Positions 35,061 to 44,658 of a stretch of 64,000 bases of DNA are shown here, piece after piece. Source of the DNA: DATLMR01 sp035634255. GTDB taxonomy: Bacteria > Acidobacteriota > Blastocatellia > UBA7656. Within the stretch, counting starts at the first letter, position 1; the number at the start of each line of letters is the position of its first letter. The notes beneath the pieces were generated by a model, which saw only the letters and a list, made by a program, of their open reading frames with translations, did no database searches and was not told the DNA's origin. The position numbers were made by a program, and so were the translations under genes. The stretch covers positions 3,065 to 67,064 of the forward strand of contig DASQDI010000085.1 of NCBI GenBank assembly GCA_035634255.1, read 5' to 3'.

Positions 35061-35993
35061 ATGATAAAAGTAGGTTTGCTGGTCGGGCGCGAGCGCTCGT
35101 TCCCGGACGCGCTCATAGAGGAGATAAACCGGCGCGGTAAGGGGGTGACGGCGGATTACATCAAGGTCGGCCACGTCACGAGCGCCGACGCGCGTGGTTA
35201 TGATCTGATAATCGACCGCATCTCGCACGAGGTCGTCTTCTATCAGCCCTTCCTGAAAGCGGCGGCGCTTTCGGGCACGACCGTCATCAACAACACGTTC
35301 TGGCGCAACGCGGACGACAAGTTCTTCGGCACGGCTCTGGTCGAACGCCTCGGGGTCGCGGTGCCGAAGACGCTGATCCTCCCCTCTCATTCCTACCCGG
35401 ACTCGATCATTTCCCAGAGCCTCAGCAACCTGAAGCACCCTCTGGATTGGGAGGCCATCGTCGAGTACACGGGCCTGCCCGCCATCCTCAAGCCGCATTC
35501 CGGCGGCGGGTGGAAGGATGTCTACAAGGTGAACTCGATTGACGAACTGCTCTCCGCGTACAACAGGACCGGGCAGCTCGTGATGATGCTTCAGGAGTTC
35601 ATCGGCTGGCAGCAGTACGTGCGCTGCATATGCATCGGCAGGAGGAACGTGCTCATCACCAACTGGGACCCGACCCGGCCGCACTTCGAGCGTTACCGCA
35701 ACGTCGATCAGACCCTCGACCCCTCCCTGGCCGAACGGATCGAGGCGGACGCGATCAGGATCAACGAGGCGCTCGGCTACGACATGAACACGGTCGAGTT
35801 CGCGATCCGAGACTCCGTCCCGTACGCCATCGACTTCACGAACTCGGCCCCCGACTTCGACATCTCTTCGCTCACCGAAGCCTACTTCCCTTGGGTCGTG
35901 AACGCGATGGCCGATTACGTTATCGAGCGCGCCGCCGGGAAGCCCGGCCGGCCGGAGCCCCGGCGCTGGGACGCGCTCCTGAATCAAGGCTGA
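35061..35993 (+). CDS. ATP-grasp family ligase-like protein
   Basis: A 310-residue protein from ATG 35061; the upstream open frame (34998) adds 21 residues without family features. The N-terminal part (M-I-K-V-G-L-L-V-G-R-E-R-S-F-P) is a Rossmann-like preATP-grasp domain. The ATP-grasp core includes P-A-I-L-K-P-H-S-G-G-G-W-K-D-V (about 155) with the ATP-binding lysine, M-L-Q-E-F-I-G-W-Q-Q-Y-V-R, and the metal-binding M-N-T-V-E-F-A-I-R-D-x-x-P-Y-A-I-D-F-T-N. Such enzymes couple carboxylates to amines or hydroxyls. The next gene, 18 bases later, also looks like an ATP-grasp. Substrate unknown. Confidence 0.8.
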   Translation: MIKVGLLVGRERSFPDALIEEINRRGKGVTADYIKVGHVTSADARGYDLIIDRISHEVVFYQPFLKAAALSGTTVINNTFWRNADDKFFGTALVERLGVAVPKTLILPSHSYPDSIISQSLSNLKHPLDWEAIVEYTGLPAILKPHSGGGWKDVYKVNSIDELLSAYNRTGQLVMMLQEFIGWQQYVRCICIGRRNVLITNWDPTRPHFERYRNVDQTLDPSLAERIEADAIRINEALGYDMNTVEFAIRDSVPYAIDFTNSAPDFDISSLTEAYFPWVVNAMADYVIERAAGKPGRPEPRRWDALLNQG

Positions 35994-36011
35994 GGGGCCG
36001 CGGGGGAAGCC

Positions 36012-37385
36012 ATGCCTTTTGCTCAATCACGTGAGGCAATCGATTTTTATAACGAGCTGCTCGAAGGCCGCCACTTCGACAGCACGCGCGAGATCCTCGC
36101 GCGCGCTTCCGAGCGGCACAAGCTCTTTTTCGGGGCGCGGCCGGTCTGCACGGTGCTGCGGCCTTACCTGATCGACGAGGCCCTCTACTCGGAGGTCAGG
36201 CGAATCTCCGCGCTCGTTATGCGCGGCATCTCGGCCCTCGGCAAGCGGCTCTTTCAGGACGCCCGGCTCAGAGGCGAGCTGGACCTCACTCGGGAAGAAG
36301 AGGAGCTGTCGATGATCCCTTCTGGCTATGGGGCTCCCGACGTGAGCGCGCGGCTGGACGGCTTCCTGAGCCCCGGAGGCGAATTCAACTTCGTCGAGTA
36401 CAACGCCGAGTCTCCGGGCGGGCTCGCTTACGGGGCGGTGCTCGGGGAAGCCTTCGCCTCGATGCCGGTCATGCAGGAGTTCGCGTCGCGGTACGACTTT
36501 CGCTCGCTCCCGATCCGCGATTACGTCTTCGAAGCCCTGATCGATTCTTACCACAGGTGGGGCGGCCGGGGGCTTCCGAACGTCGGCATCGTCGATTGGA
36601 GGGGGGTCAGCACCTACAGCGAATTCGTCCTGATGAAGGAGCACTTCGAGTCTAAGGGCTGCCGCGTCCGCATCGCGGACCCGGACGAACTGGAATACAG
36701 GAACGGCCGGCTCTTCGCCGGCGACTTCCCGGTGGACCTCGTCTACAAGCGGGTCGTCATCGGGGAGCTGCTCGCGAAAGTCGGCGCGCGGCACCCGCTC
36801 GTCGAAGCGGTCAAGGAGGGGGCGGTCTGCATGTCCAACGGCTTCGGCGTGCAGATGCTTTATAAGAAGGGCATATTCGCGATGCTGAGCGACGAGGCCA
36901 ACTCGTACCTGTTCGAGCCCCGAGTCTCGGAGGCCCTCGCGAAGCACATCCCCTGGACCCGCAAAGTCCGCGAGTGCGAAACGAATTACCGCGGGCGGAG
37001 TGTGGACCTCCTGCCTTTCATCGAAGAGAACCGCGAGAACCTCGTGCTGAAGCCTAACGGGGAGTACGGCGGCAAAGGCGTGGTGCTCGGCTGGGAGAGC
37101 GACGGCGCGGTCTGGGGCGCGGCGCTCAGGGAGGCGCTCTCGGGGTCGTACATCGTGCAGGAGAGGGTGCCCCTCGGGCGCGAGCCCTTCCCCTCCGTGG
37201 TCGACGGGAAGCTCAGTTTCGACGAGCGGTACTTCGACCTCGACCCATACGTCTGGAGAGGCGAGCAGGTCGAAGGGGCCGGCGTCCGCCTCTCGTCGCT
37301 CGCCCTGCTCAACGTGTCGGCGGGCGGCGGCTCCGCCACCCCCATGTTCATCATCAGCGAGCGGGATCAGGGGCGAAGGCTTTGA
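36012..37385 (+). CDS. Circularly permuted ATP-grasp family protein
   Basis: A 457-residue protein. The arrangement matches circularly permuted ATP-grasp (type 2) enzymes: an N-terminal half with F-N-F-V-E-Y-N-A-E-S-P-G-G (about 125-137), a middle with V-D-L-V-Y-K-R-V-V-I (about 243), and a C-terminal part with E-N-L-V-L-K-P-N-G-E-Y-G-G-K-G-V-V-L-G (about 343-361), which carries the nucleotide-binding lysine and glycines. It belongs in one operon with the preceding ATP-grasp. Circularly permuted members often sit in peptide- or amide-forming clusters; the target is unknown. Alternative: a glutathionylspermidine-synthase-like amide ligase. Confidence 0.78.
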   Translation: MPFAQSREAIDFYNELLEGRHFDSTREILARASERHKLFFGARPVCTVLRPYLIDEALYSEVRRISALVMRGISALGKRLFQDARLRGELDLTREEEELSMIPSGYGAPDVSARLDGFLSPGGEFNFVEYNAESPGGLAYGAVLGEAFASMPVMQEFASRYDFRSLPIRDYVFEALIDSYHRWGGRGLPNVGIVDWRGVSTYSEFVLMKEHFESKGCRVRIADPDELEYRNGRLFAGDFPVDLVYKRVVIGELLAKVGARHPLVEAVKEGAVCMSNGFGVQMLYKKGIFAMLSDEANSYLFEPRVSEALAKHIPWTRKVRECETNYRGRSVDLLPFIEENRENLVLKPNGEYGGKGVVLGWESDGAVWGAALREALSGSYIVQERVPLGREPFPSVVDGKLSFDERYFDLDPYVWRGEQVEGAGVRLSSLALLNVSAGGGSATPMFIISERDQGRRL

Positions 37386-37393
37386 GCCCCGGC

Positions 37394-37423
37394 TTGCTTC
37401 CGCCGCGCGGGCGCGGCTAATAT
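37394..37423 (+). promoter_or_regulatory. Promoter of enolase
   Basis: TTGCTT (37394-37399) and TAATAT (37418-37423) with 18-base spacing. The boxes are 49-78 bases upstream of the eno ATG. Confidence 0.4.
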
Positions 37424-37471
37424 AGCCGGTTCCGGCGTGCGGCCCGGTAAACCAGTTAGAATGGAGCGACC

Positions 37472-38806
<1,335 letters not shown>

Positions 38807-38828
38807 GACCGCGCCCGCGATAATTTTT

Positions 38829-39440
38829 ATGGCTACCGGTCACGCAGAATCTACAGTCGCCCGAGGCGTTCGGCCGCGCGTGCTCGACATCGGGTGCGGG
38901 AAGAACAAGGCCCCCGGCGCGGTCGGGATGGACGTCAACCCGCGCACCTCGGCCGACGTGATTCATGACCTCGACGACGTGCCGTACCCGTTCGGCGACG
39001 ACGAATTCGACGAAGTGATCGGCCGCCATGTCATCGAGCACGTGCGCGACCCCATGTCGGTCATGTCGGAACTGCACAGGATCACGCGGCCGGGCGGGGT
39101 CGTCAGGCTGGTCGCGCCGCACTGGACGAACCCCGACTGGGCCACGGACCTCACCCACCGCAACCACCTGAACAGCTACTCGTTCCGCAACCTGACGAAC
39201 GAGCGCGCCGTCTTCGATTTCTACACCCCGATCAGGTTCCGCCAGAGGGTCGTGCGCGTGTCGGTCCTGAACCTCTGGAAGCTTTTCGGGTTCGAGTTCC
39301 TGATAAACCTCGACAACAGGTTTCCGCGGATGCGATTCATCCGGAAGACGTGGGAGCACTACCTGAACGCGGTCGTGAGGGGCAAGGAGTTGTATTTCGA
39401 GCTTGAAGTCATAAAGGCGAGGGGGGCGGACGAGAGTTAG
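38829..39440 (+). CDS. SAM-dependent methyltransferase (class I, type 11-like)
   Basis: A 203-residue protein with a Rossmann SAM-binding start V-L-D-I-G-C-G-K-N-K-A-P-G-A-V-G-M-D (about 18-35), D-E-F-D-E-V-I-G-R-H-V-I-E-H-V (about 60) and L-H-R-I-T-R-P-G-G-V-V-R-L-V-A-P. A basic C-terminal half (R-F-R-Q-R-V-V-R-V) replaces typical substrate-binding elements. The ATG lies only 22 bases after eno, so they are co-transcribed. The substrate is not known. Confidence 0.85.
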   Translation: MATGHAESTVARGVRPRVLDIGCGKNKAPGAVGMDVNPRTSADVIHDLDDVPYPFGDDEFDEVIGRHVIEHVRDPMSVMSELHRITRPGGVVRLVAPHWTNPDWATDLTHRNHLNSYSFRNLTNERAVFDFYTPIRFRQRVVRVSVLNLWKLFGFEFLINLDNRFPRMRFIRKTWEHYLNAVVRGKELYFELEVIKARGADES

Positions 39441-39535
39441 CCCGCGGGCGATTGAGGCGGGCGGGCGAAAGGGTCGCGGCGGAACTCCCGCGTCACGTGA
39501 TCGCCTGCTACAATCTCTCAGGAGGTCATTACGAT

Positions 39536-41083
39536 TTGGTAAGCAAACAGAACACGCCCCTGGCTTTAATAATTCTCGACGGGTTCGGCTGCTCGTCGGC
39601 CCGAGAGGGCAACGCGATTGCGCTCGCCGACACGCCCCACTTCGACGAGTGGTTCAAGCGGTACCCGAACACCCTGATCGATGGGTCCGGCAAGTCCGTG
39701 GGGCTGCCGGAGGGCCAGATGGGGAACAGCGAAGTCGGCCACCTCAACATCGGCGCGGGCCGCATCGTCCGCATGGACATATCGCGCATCGATTACGACA
39801 TCGAGACGGGCGAGTTCTTCGGCAATACGGCCCTCGTGCAGGCGATGGAGCACGCGAAGTTGCAGAACTCGGACCTGCACCTGATGGGCCTCGTCTCGCA
39901 TGGGGGCGTGCATTCCTGGGACGAGCACCTGTACGCCCTGCTCAGGATGGCTAAAGAGCGGAACGTCGAGCGCGTATACGTGCATGCCTTCCTGGACGGG
40001 CGCGACACCGACCCCAATTCGGGCGCGGGCTACCTTCAGGAGCTCATCGACAAGATGAACGAGTACGGCGTCGGGAAGATCGCCACCGTCGTCGGGCGTT
40101 ACTACGCCATGGACCGCGACAAGCGGTGGGAGCGGATCGAGAAAGCCTACAGGCTTCTGGCTTATGGCGAAGGCCGCCCGGCCCGCGACCCCGTCGCGGC
40201 GGTCCGCGAGTACTACTCCGAAGCCATCACCGACGAGTTTATGCTCCCCATCGTGATAGTCGGGGACGACGGGAAGCCCGCCGCCACGGTCAAAGATAAA
40301 GACAGCGTGATCTTCTTCAACTTCCGCGCGGACCGCGCGCGACAGATCACGCGCGCCTTCACGGAAGAGGATTTTGACGGGTTCGACCGCGGGCCTAGGC
40401 CCGGCCTTCGCTTCACCTGCTTCACGCAGTACAACTACATGTACAACCTCCCCGTCGCCTTCGGGCCCGTGACCCATCAGGAGATTCTGGCCGACGTATT
40501 CACCGAAGCGGGCATCAGGAACCTCCGCATCGCCGAGACCGAAAAGTACGCGCACGTGACCTTCTTCTTCAACGGGGGCGTCGAGACCGAGTTCCCCGGC
40601 GAGAAGCGAATACTGATCCCTTCGCCCAAGGTCGCGACGTACGATCTGAAACCCGAGATGAGCGCGTTCGAGCTGACCGACGCTCTCATCAGGGAGATAG
40701 AGAGCGACGAGTTCGAGGTCTTCATCGTCAATTACGCGAACGCGGACATGGTCGGCCACACGGGGAAGCTCGACGCCACGATAAAGGCCGTCGAAGTGAT
40801 CGACGCCTGCCTCGGGCGCGTCGTCGACGCGGTACTCGCGAAGGAAGGCACGGCCATAATCACGGCCGATCACGGGAATGCCGAGCAGATGATCGACCCG
40901 GAAGAGGGCCAGCCCTTCACCGCGCACACAACGAACCTCATCCCCTTCATCCTGATAAACGGCTACCGCGGCAGGCTGCGCGAGGGCGGCTCCCTGCAGG
41001 ACATAGCGCCGACGATGCTCGCGATAATGGGCGTGCCGAAGCCTTCGCAGATGACCGGGCAGGATTTAAGGGCGGACGCCTGA
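39536..41083 (+). CDS. gpmI: 2,3-bisphosphoglycerate-independent phosphoglycerate mutase
   Basis: Interconverts 3- and 2-phosphoglycerate with two Mn ions. The upstream open frame begins at 39452, but TTG 39536 is preferred: AGGAGG (39520-39525) lies 10 bases upstream and the product then begins V-S-K-Q-N-T-P-L-A-L-I-I-L-D-G-F-G. Length about 515 residues is normal. Metal and catalytic motifs: L-I-I-L-D-G-F-G (Asp), M-G-N-S-E-V-G-H-L-N-I-G-A-G-R (Ser nucleophile), H-S-W-D-E-H and D-G-R-D-T-D-P, then N-A-D-M-V-G-H-T-G and T-A-D-H-G-N-A-E-x-M. A TACAAT box (39509-39514) just before the ribosome site may be a short-leader promoter. Confidence 0.95.
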   Translation: MVSKQNTPLALIILDGFGCSSAREGNAIALADTPHFDEWFKRYPNTLIDGSGKSVGLPEGQMGNSEVGHLNIGAGRIVRMDISRIDYDIETGEFFGNTALVQAMEHAKLQNSDLHLMGLVSHGGVHSWDEHLYALLRMAKERNVERVYVHAFLDGRDTDPNSGAGYLQELIDKMNEYGVGKIATVVGRYYAMDRDKRWERIEKAYRLLAYGEGRPARDPVAAVREYYSEAITDEFMLPIVIVGDDGKPAATVKDKDSVIFFNFRADRARQITRAFTEEDFDGFDRGPRPGLRFTCFTQYNYMYNLPVAFGPVTHQEILADVFTEAGIRNLRIAETEKYAHVTFFFNGGVETEFPGEKRILIPSPKVATYDLKPEMSAFELTDALIREIESDEFEVFIVNYANADMVGHTGKLDATIKAVEVIDACLGRVVDAVLAKEGTAIITADHGNAEQMIDPEEGQPFTAHTTNLIPFILINGYRGRLREGGSLQDIAPTMLAIMGVPKPSQMTGQDLRADA

Positions 41084-41107
41084 TTCCGTTCGACTTCAAG
41101 GAGATTG

Positions 41108-42169
41108 ATGAAAGTAGGACTGGTAGGTTTCGCAGGGTCGGGTAAGACGACCATATTCAACACCCTGACGGGGCTGACCGCGGAAGTGGGCGGCTACGGC
41201 GCGCGGGAGAAGGCGAACGTCGGCGTCATCAAAGTGCCCGACGAGCGCGTGGACAGGCTCGGGGAACTGTTCAACCCCAAGAAGAAGACGTACGCGGAGA
41301 TCAGCTTCGTCGACGTGGCGGGGCCGCAGTCGGAGGGGGGCGAGCGCTCCGAGTCGGGGCTCGACCCGAAGCTCGTCCAGCACATGCGCGAGGTCGAGGC
41401 GCTCGTTCACGTAGTCAGGGCATTCGACAACCCGATGCTGTTGCAGGCCGCCGACCCCGCGCGAGACATCCGCGCTTTCGACGACGAGCTGATGCTCACG
41501 GACCTCGTTCAGATCGAGACGAGGATCGCCCGGCTCAGGAAAGAGAAAGACTCGACCCGCGAGCGCGAGCTGCTCGAGCGGCTGAAGGGCGAGATCGAGG
41601 GCGAGCGGCCTCTGCGCGACCTAGAGATTTCGCCCGAGGAGATGGGCCTGATCGCGGGCTTTCGGTTCCTCAGCCTCAAGCCGCTGCTCCTGCTGCTCAA
41701 CGTGGGCGAAGACTCTATCGCGTCCGAGCCTCCGGGCGAAGTGGAGGACCTCGCGGCTTCAAAGAACCTCAGCTTCATCGCGATGTCGGGGCAGACGGAG
41801 ATGGAGATCGCGCAGCTAGCGCCCGAAGAGCAGCGCGATTTCCTTCAGGACCTCGGCATCTCCGAGCCGGCGCGCGACCGCTTCATCCGCGCGGCTTACA
41901 CGCGGCTCGACCTGATAAGCTTCCTCACGGCGGGCGAGGACGAGTGCCGCGCGTGGCCGATCAGGCGCGGCACCTCGGCGCACAGGGCCGCGGGGAAGAT
42001 TCACTCCGACATCGAGCGCGGCTTCATCCGCGCGGAGGTCGTCCGGTTCGAGGACCTGATCGAGCTGAAGAGCGAGGCCCGCTGCCGCGAGGCGGGGAAG
42101 CTCAGGCTGGAAGGCAAAGAGTACACCGTGCAGGACGGGGATGTGATTCACTTCAGGTTCAATGTCTGA
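41108..42169 (+). CDS. ychF: Obg-family ATPase YchF (OLA1 type)
   Basis: A P-loop NTPase of about 353 residues, typical for YchF, starting at ATG 41108 after CAAGGAG. G1 is G-F-A-G-S-G-K-T-T (about 7-15), G3 is F-V-D-V-A-G-P-Q (the family's D-x-x-G), and the N-x-x-E motif in place of N-K-x-D is L-N-V-G-E-D (about 197-202), as in ATP-preferring YchF. A coiled-coil insertion (about 125-160) and a C-terminal TGS domain ending in T-V-Q-D-G-D-V-I-H-F-R-F-N-V follow. Its last codons overlap the start of the HAD gene by 8 bases. Confidence 0.93.
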   Translation: MKVGLVGFAGSGKTTIFNTLTGLTAEVGGYGAREKANVGVIKVPDERVDRLGELFNPKKKTYAEISFVDVAGPQSEGGERSESGLDPKLVQHMREVEALVHVVRAFDNPMLLQAADPARDIRAFDDELMLTDLVQIETRIARLRKEKDSTRERELLERLKGEIEGERPLRDLEISPEEMGLIAGFRFLSLKPLLLLLNVGEDSIASEPPGEVEDLAASKNLSFIAMSGQTEMEIAQLAPEEQRDFLQDLGISEPARDRFIRAAYTRLDLISFLTAGEDECRAWPIRRGTSAHRAAGKIHSDIERGFIRAEVVRFEDLIELKSEARCREAGKLRLEGKEYTVQDGDVIHFRFNV

Positions 42170-42920
42170 AATCACGATTGAAAATAATAGGGCGGGCGGG
42201 CGCCCGCCCCTGTCCGAAAATTTTCGCGTGCTCCTGTTCGACATAGACGGCACGCTTATACGCACCGTGCGCCGCCCCGAGTACCGCGGCTTGATGCGCG
42301 AGATGCTGATGGAGGTATTCGGGACGTGCGGGCGGATCGCGGATGTCGATTTCGGGGGGAAGACCGACCTCGCCATATACCGCGAAGCGCTGGAGTGCGA
42401 AGGCGTAAGCTACGACCTGATTCGCGAGCGGCTTCCGGGGCTCGAAGCGCGAATGGTCGAGATCCTTAACGAACTGGCGAAGACGGGCGAGCTGTTCCGC
42501 CTCTGCCCCGGCGTGCGCGAGCTTCTCGACGCCTTGTCGGACCGGCCGCACCTCTTCCCCAGCCTCCTCACCGGGAACGTCGAGAAGCTCGCGGAGGCGA
42601 AGCTCCGGGTTGCGGGGATCTGGCACTACTTCCGGGGGCGCGGGGCCTTCGGAGGCGACGCCGAAGACCGCAACCACCTCCCGGCTTTCGCGGCGGAACG
42701 CCTGAGCGAGCACCTCGGGCACAGGCTCTCACCCGAGCGGTTCGTGATCGTCGGAGACACCCCGCGCGACATCCTCTGCGCGCGCCATTTCGGGGCGCGC
42801 GTCCTCGCGGTCGCTTCCGGCCAGCACACGATTGAACACCTCCGGCAGCACTCGCCCGACGCCCTGCTCCAGGACCTGAGCGACACCGAACGGGTGCTCG
42901 ATATATTAAGCGCCGTGTGA
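42162..42920 (+). CDS. HAD-superfamily phosphatase
   Basis: A 252-residue haloacid dehalogenase-type hydrolase. Motif I F-D-I-D-G-T-L-I (about 27-34) holds the two catalytic Asp; the cap domain (about 40-120) is helical; a lysine-containing stretch E-K-L-A-E-A-K-L-R follows, and motif IV is V-G-D-T-P-R-D-I-L-C-A-R (about 200). It starts on ATG 42162 inside the end of ychF, which implies translational coupling. The substrate is not determined; resemblance is to phosphoglycolate-phosphatase-type enzymes. Confidence 0.88.
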   Translation: MSEITIENNRAGGRPPLSENFRVLLFDIDGTLIRTVRRPEYRGLMREMLMEVFGTCGRIADVDFGGKTDLAIYREALECEGVSYDLIRERLPGLEARMVEILNELAKTGELFRLCPGVRELLDALSDRPHLFPSLLTGNVEKLAEAKLRVAGIWHYFRGRGAFGGDAEDRNHLPAFAAERLSEHLGHRLSPERFVIVGDTPRDILCARHFGARVLAVASGQHTIEHLRQHSPDALLQDLSDTERVLDILSAV

Positions 42921-42968
42921 TTCGGCCCTGATCGCGCGGGCGTCTCGCCCGCATCTTTCGGGAAGCTG

Positions 42969-42974
42969 TATAAT
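42969..42974 (+). promoter_or_regulatory. -10 box immediately before the GT9 start
   Basis: A perfect TATAAT (42969-42974) ends 7 bases before the ATG at 42982, so transcription may start at or right beside the start codon. No ribosome-binding site precedes that ATG. Confidence 0.45.
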
Positions 42975-42981
42975 ACTGCAC

Positions 42982-43986
42982 ATGTCATACGCGCCGCGTT
43001 CCATACTCGTGATCGACACCTCGCCCTTCGGCCGGTCCCTGTCGCTCTTGCCTTCGGTCAGGGCTCTGCGCGCCGCCTACCCGAAGACCTTCATCACGGT
43101 GGCCGTGAACCGGGGGATGAGCGAGCTGTTGACGGCGCAGAAGCTCGCCGATGAGGTGATCGATCTCGGCCAGATCAAGTCGGGGGAGCAGGGGCCTGGG
43201 GCCTCCCTCAAGCGACTGGCGCAGTTGGTAAGAAAGGCGCGGCGGGACGACTTCGACCTCGTGCTGGACTTCTCACCCCGCCTCGAAACGCAGGCGCTCA
43301 CCCGGCTCTTCCTGAGGGGCCGCACGATCACCCCGTCGAAACTCTCTAATATTCTGGATTCGCTTCTCGGCCGGAGGGAGAGGGGTTGGCGGTCTGCCGA
43401 CCACGGCTCCGAGTGCGAAAGCGTGCTGAGCCAGCTCGGCCTCAGGTGTCAGGAGCCCGGCCTGCTGATCGAGGTGCCGGAGGACGAGCACGCGAAATTC
43501 GAGCAGAACCTTGAGCGGCACGGGTCGCGCGGAGGCGAGCCCATCGTCATCCTGCATGCGTCGAACTCGGGCGAAACGTTCGAGTGGCCCGTCGCGCATT
43601 TCGCGGAGCTGGCCTCGCGGCTCGCGAGTAATTACGGGGCGAGGATAGTGGCGCTCGACGACCCCGCCTGCGACGGTTTTACGGATGCGGTCGGCAAGCT
43701 GATGCCGGGCGGAGGGATAAAGATGTGCGCGCCGCGGGCGCTCGAGCTGGCGGCTGCCTGCGCGCGCGCGAGCATCGTGGTCACGGACGACTCGGGACTT
43801 GCGGCGCTGTGCGGGACGGTCGGGACGCCCGTCATCGAGCTGGCGGACTTCCCGGCCCCTTCACACTCGCGCAGCCACCGCGTCGTGCAGGGCTCATCGC
43901 GCGGGAGGATCGAGGTGGAAGAGGTTTATTCGCTCGCCTGCGAGATGCTTCGGGAGAGCCGGACCGTCTCCCTCTTCCACAGGTGA
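42982..43986 (+). CDS. Glycosyltransferase family 9 (heptosyltransferase-like)
   Basis: A 334-residue protein of the ADP-heptose-LPS heptosyltransferase family. It has the N-terminal I-L-V-I-D-T-S-P-F-G-R-S-L-S-L-L-P-S-V-R-A-L-R-A-A-Y-P (about 8-34) and a C-terminal domain with I-V-I-L-H-A-S-N-S-G-E-T-F-E-W-P, then V-T-D-D-S-G-L-A-A-L-C-G-T-V-G-T-P-V-I-E-L. These mark the GT-B nucleotide-sugar site. It probably builds lipopolysaccharide or another surface glycan. It appears to be transcribed alone; possibly leaderless. Confidence 0.85.
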   Translation: MSYAPRSILVIDTSPFGRSLSLLPSVRALRAAYPKTFITVAVNRGMSELLTAQKLADEVIDLGQIKSGEQGPGASLKRLAQLVRKARRDDFDLVLDFSPRLETQALTRLFLRGRTITPSKLSNILDSLLGRRERGWRSADHGSECESVLSQLGLRCQEPGLLIEVPEDEHAKFEQNLERHGSRGGEPIVILHASNSGETFEWPVAHFAELASRLASNYGARIVALDDPACDGFTDAVGKLMPGGGIKMCAPRALELAAACARASIVVTDDSGLAALCGTVGTPVIELADFPAPSHSRSHRVVQGSSRGRIEVEEVYSLACEMLRESRTVSLFHR

Positions 43987-44059
43987 GCGCGCGGCCACAA
44001 TGGCCCGCGGGTGAAAGGTACGAGGGAGGGGGCGGCCTCCCGTTATCGCCGGGCGCGTC

Positions 44060-44087
44060 TTGGACATTCCCGAGTTTAATGTATAAT
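44060..44087 (+). promoter_or_regulatory. Promoter of the small membrane protein gene
   Basis: TTGGAC (44060-44065) and a perfect TATAAT (44082-44087) with 16-base spacing, about 85 bases before ATG 44172. Confidence 0.5.
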
Positions 44088-44171
44088 TAGGGCGCAGGGC
44101 AGCACATAATCCGCACCGCATCTGAGATTGAGAAGTTAAGGCTTTATTCTTAATCAATCAAGGAGGGAGCC

Positions 44172-44387
44172 ATGAAGCATCTACTCTGGGTGGTGGGACT
44201 GATTTCACTCGCGCTTGGGACCTACTTCATCTACCAGTACATGTACGACAAGGCCGGAAGTGCCGACAGAAGCAACCTGATCTACGGAGGCATCCTCTTC
44301 GGTATTTCGCTAATCTTCTGGGGCGTCTTCTTCTTCCGCAGGTTCCGGGAAGAAGGGGAGCAGGACATCAGCATTACGAAATTTTAG
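44172..44387 (+). CDS. Small two-span membrane protein, unknown function
   Basis: A 71-residue protein with a strong ribosome site (AAGGAGG) before ATG. Two membrane segments (about 3-21 and 40-58) are linked by a short polar stretch D-K-A-G-S-A-D-R-S-N. A basic patch F-F-R-R-F-R follows the second segment and an acidic tail closes the protein. No family is recognised. It has its own promoter. An imperfect inverted repeat (GTTTTAACGC...GCGTTAAC near 44466-44508) lies downstream and may end the transcript. Confidence 0.7.
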   Translation: MKHLLWVVGLISLALGTYFIYQYMYDKAGSADRSNLIYGGILFGISLIFWGVFFFRRFREEGEQDISITKF

Positions 44388-44658
44388 GCATTCAGACTCG
44401 CGCGCTGAGCAGGTAGTCTCGAAACCTGGTTTCGGTACCTGATGCCGGGCGAGAAGGGGACAGTGTTTTAACGCTAAGGCCGATCCGCCCGGCTTTTGCG
44501 TTAACGGGTAATTCAGATTCCGCCTCACCCCGTCCTTCCAGTTGGTAGCAGGTCTCCCCATGCTGGTAAAATATATCGCGTGACTATCGGCAAAATCGGA
44601 TCGCTGTAGGACGCATCTTGTGGGCTGCCTTAAATTCATATGGGGTACCGGGGATTAG

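Noticed and set aside
35061..37385. The two ATP-grasp proteins as the microviridin ligases
   Set aside because: They lie 26 kb from the precursor genes and outside the tRNA-bounded island, are expressed from another promoter, and one is circularly permuted, which microviridin ligases are not. Kept only as an open question.
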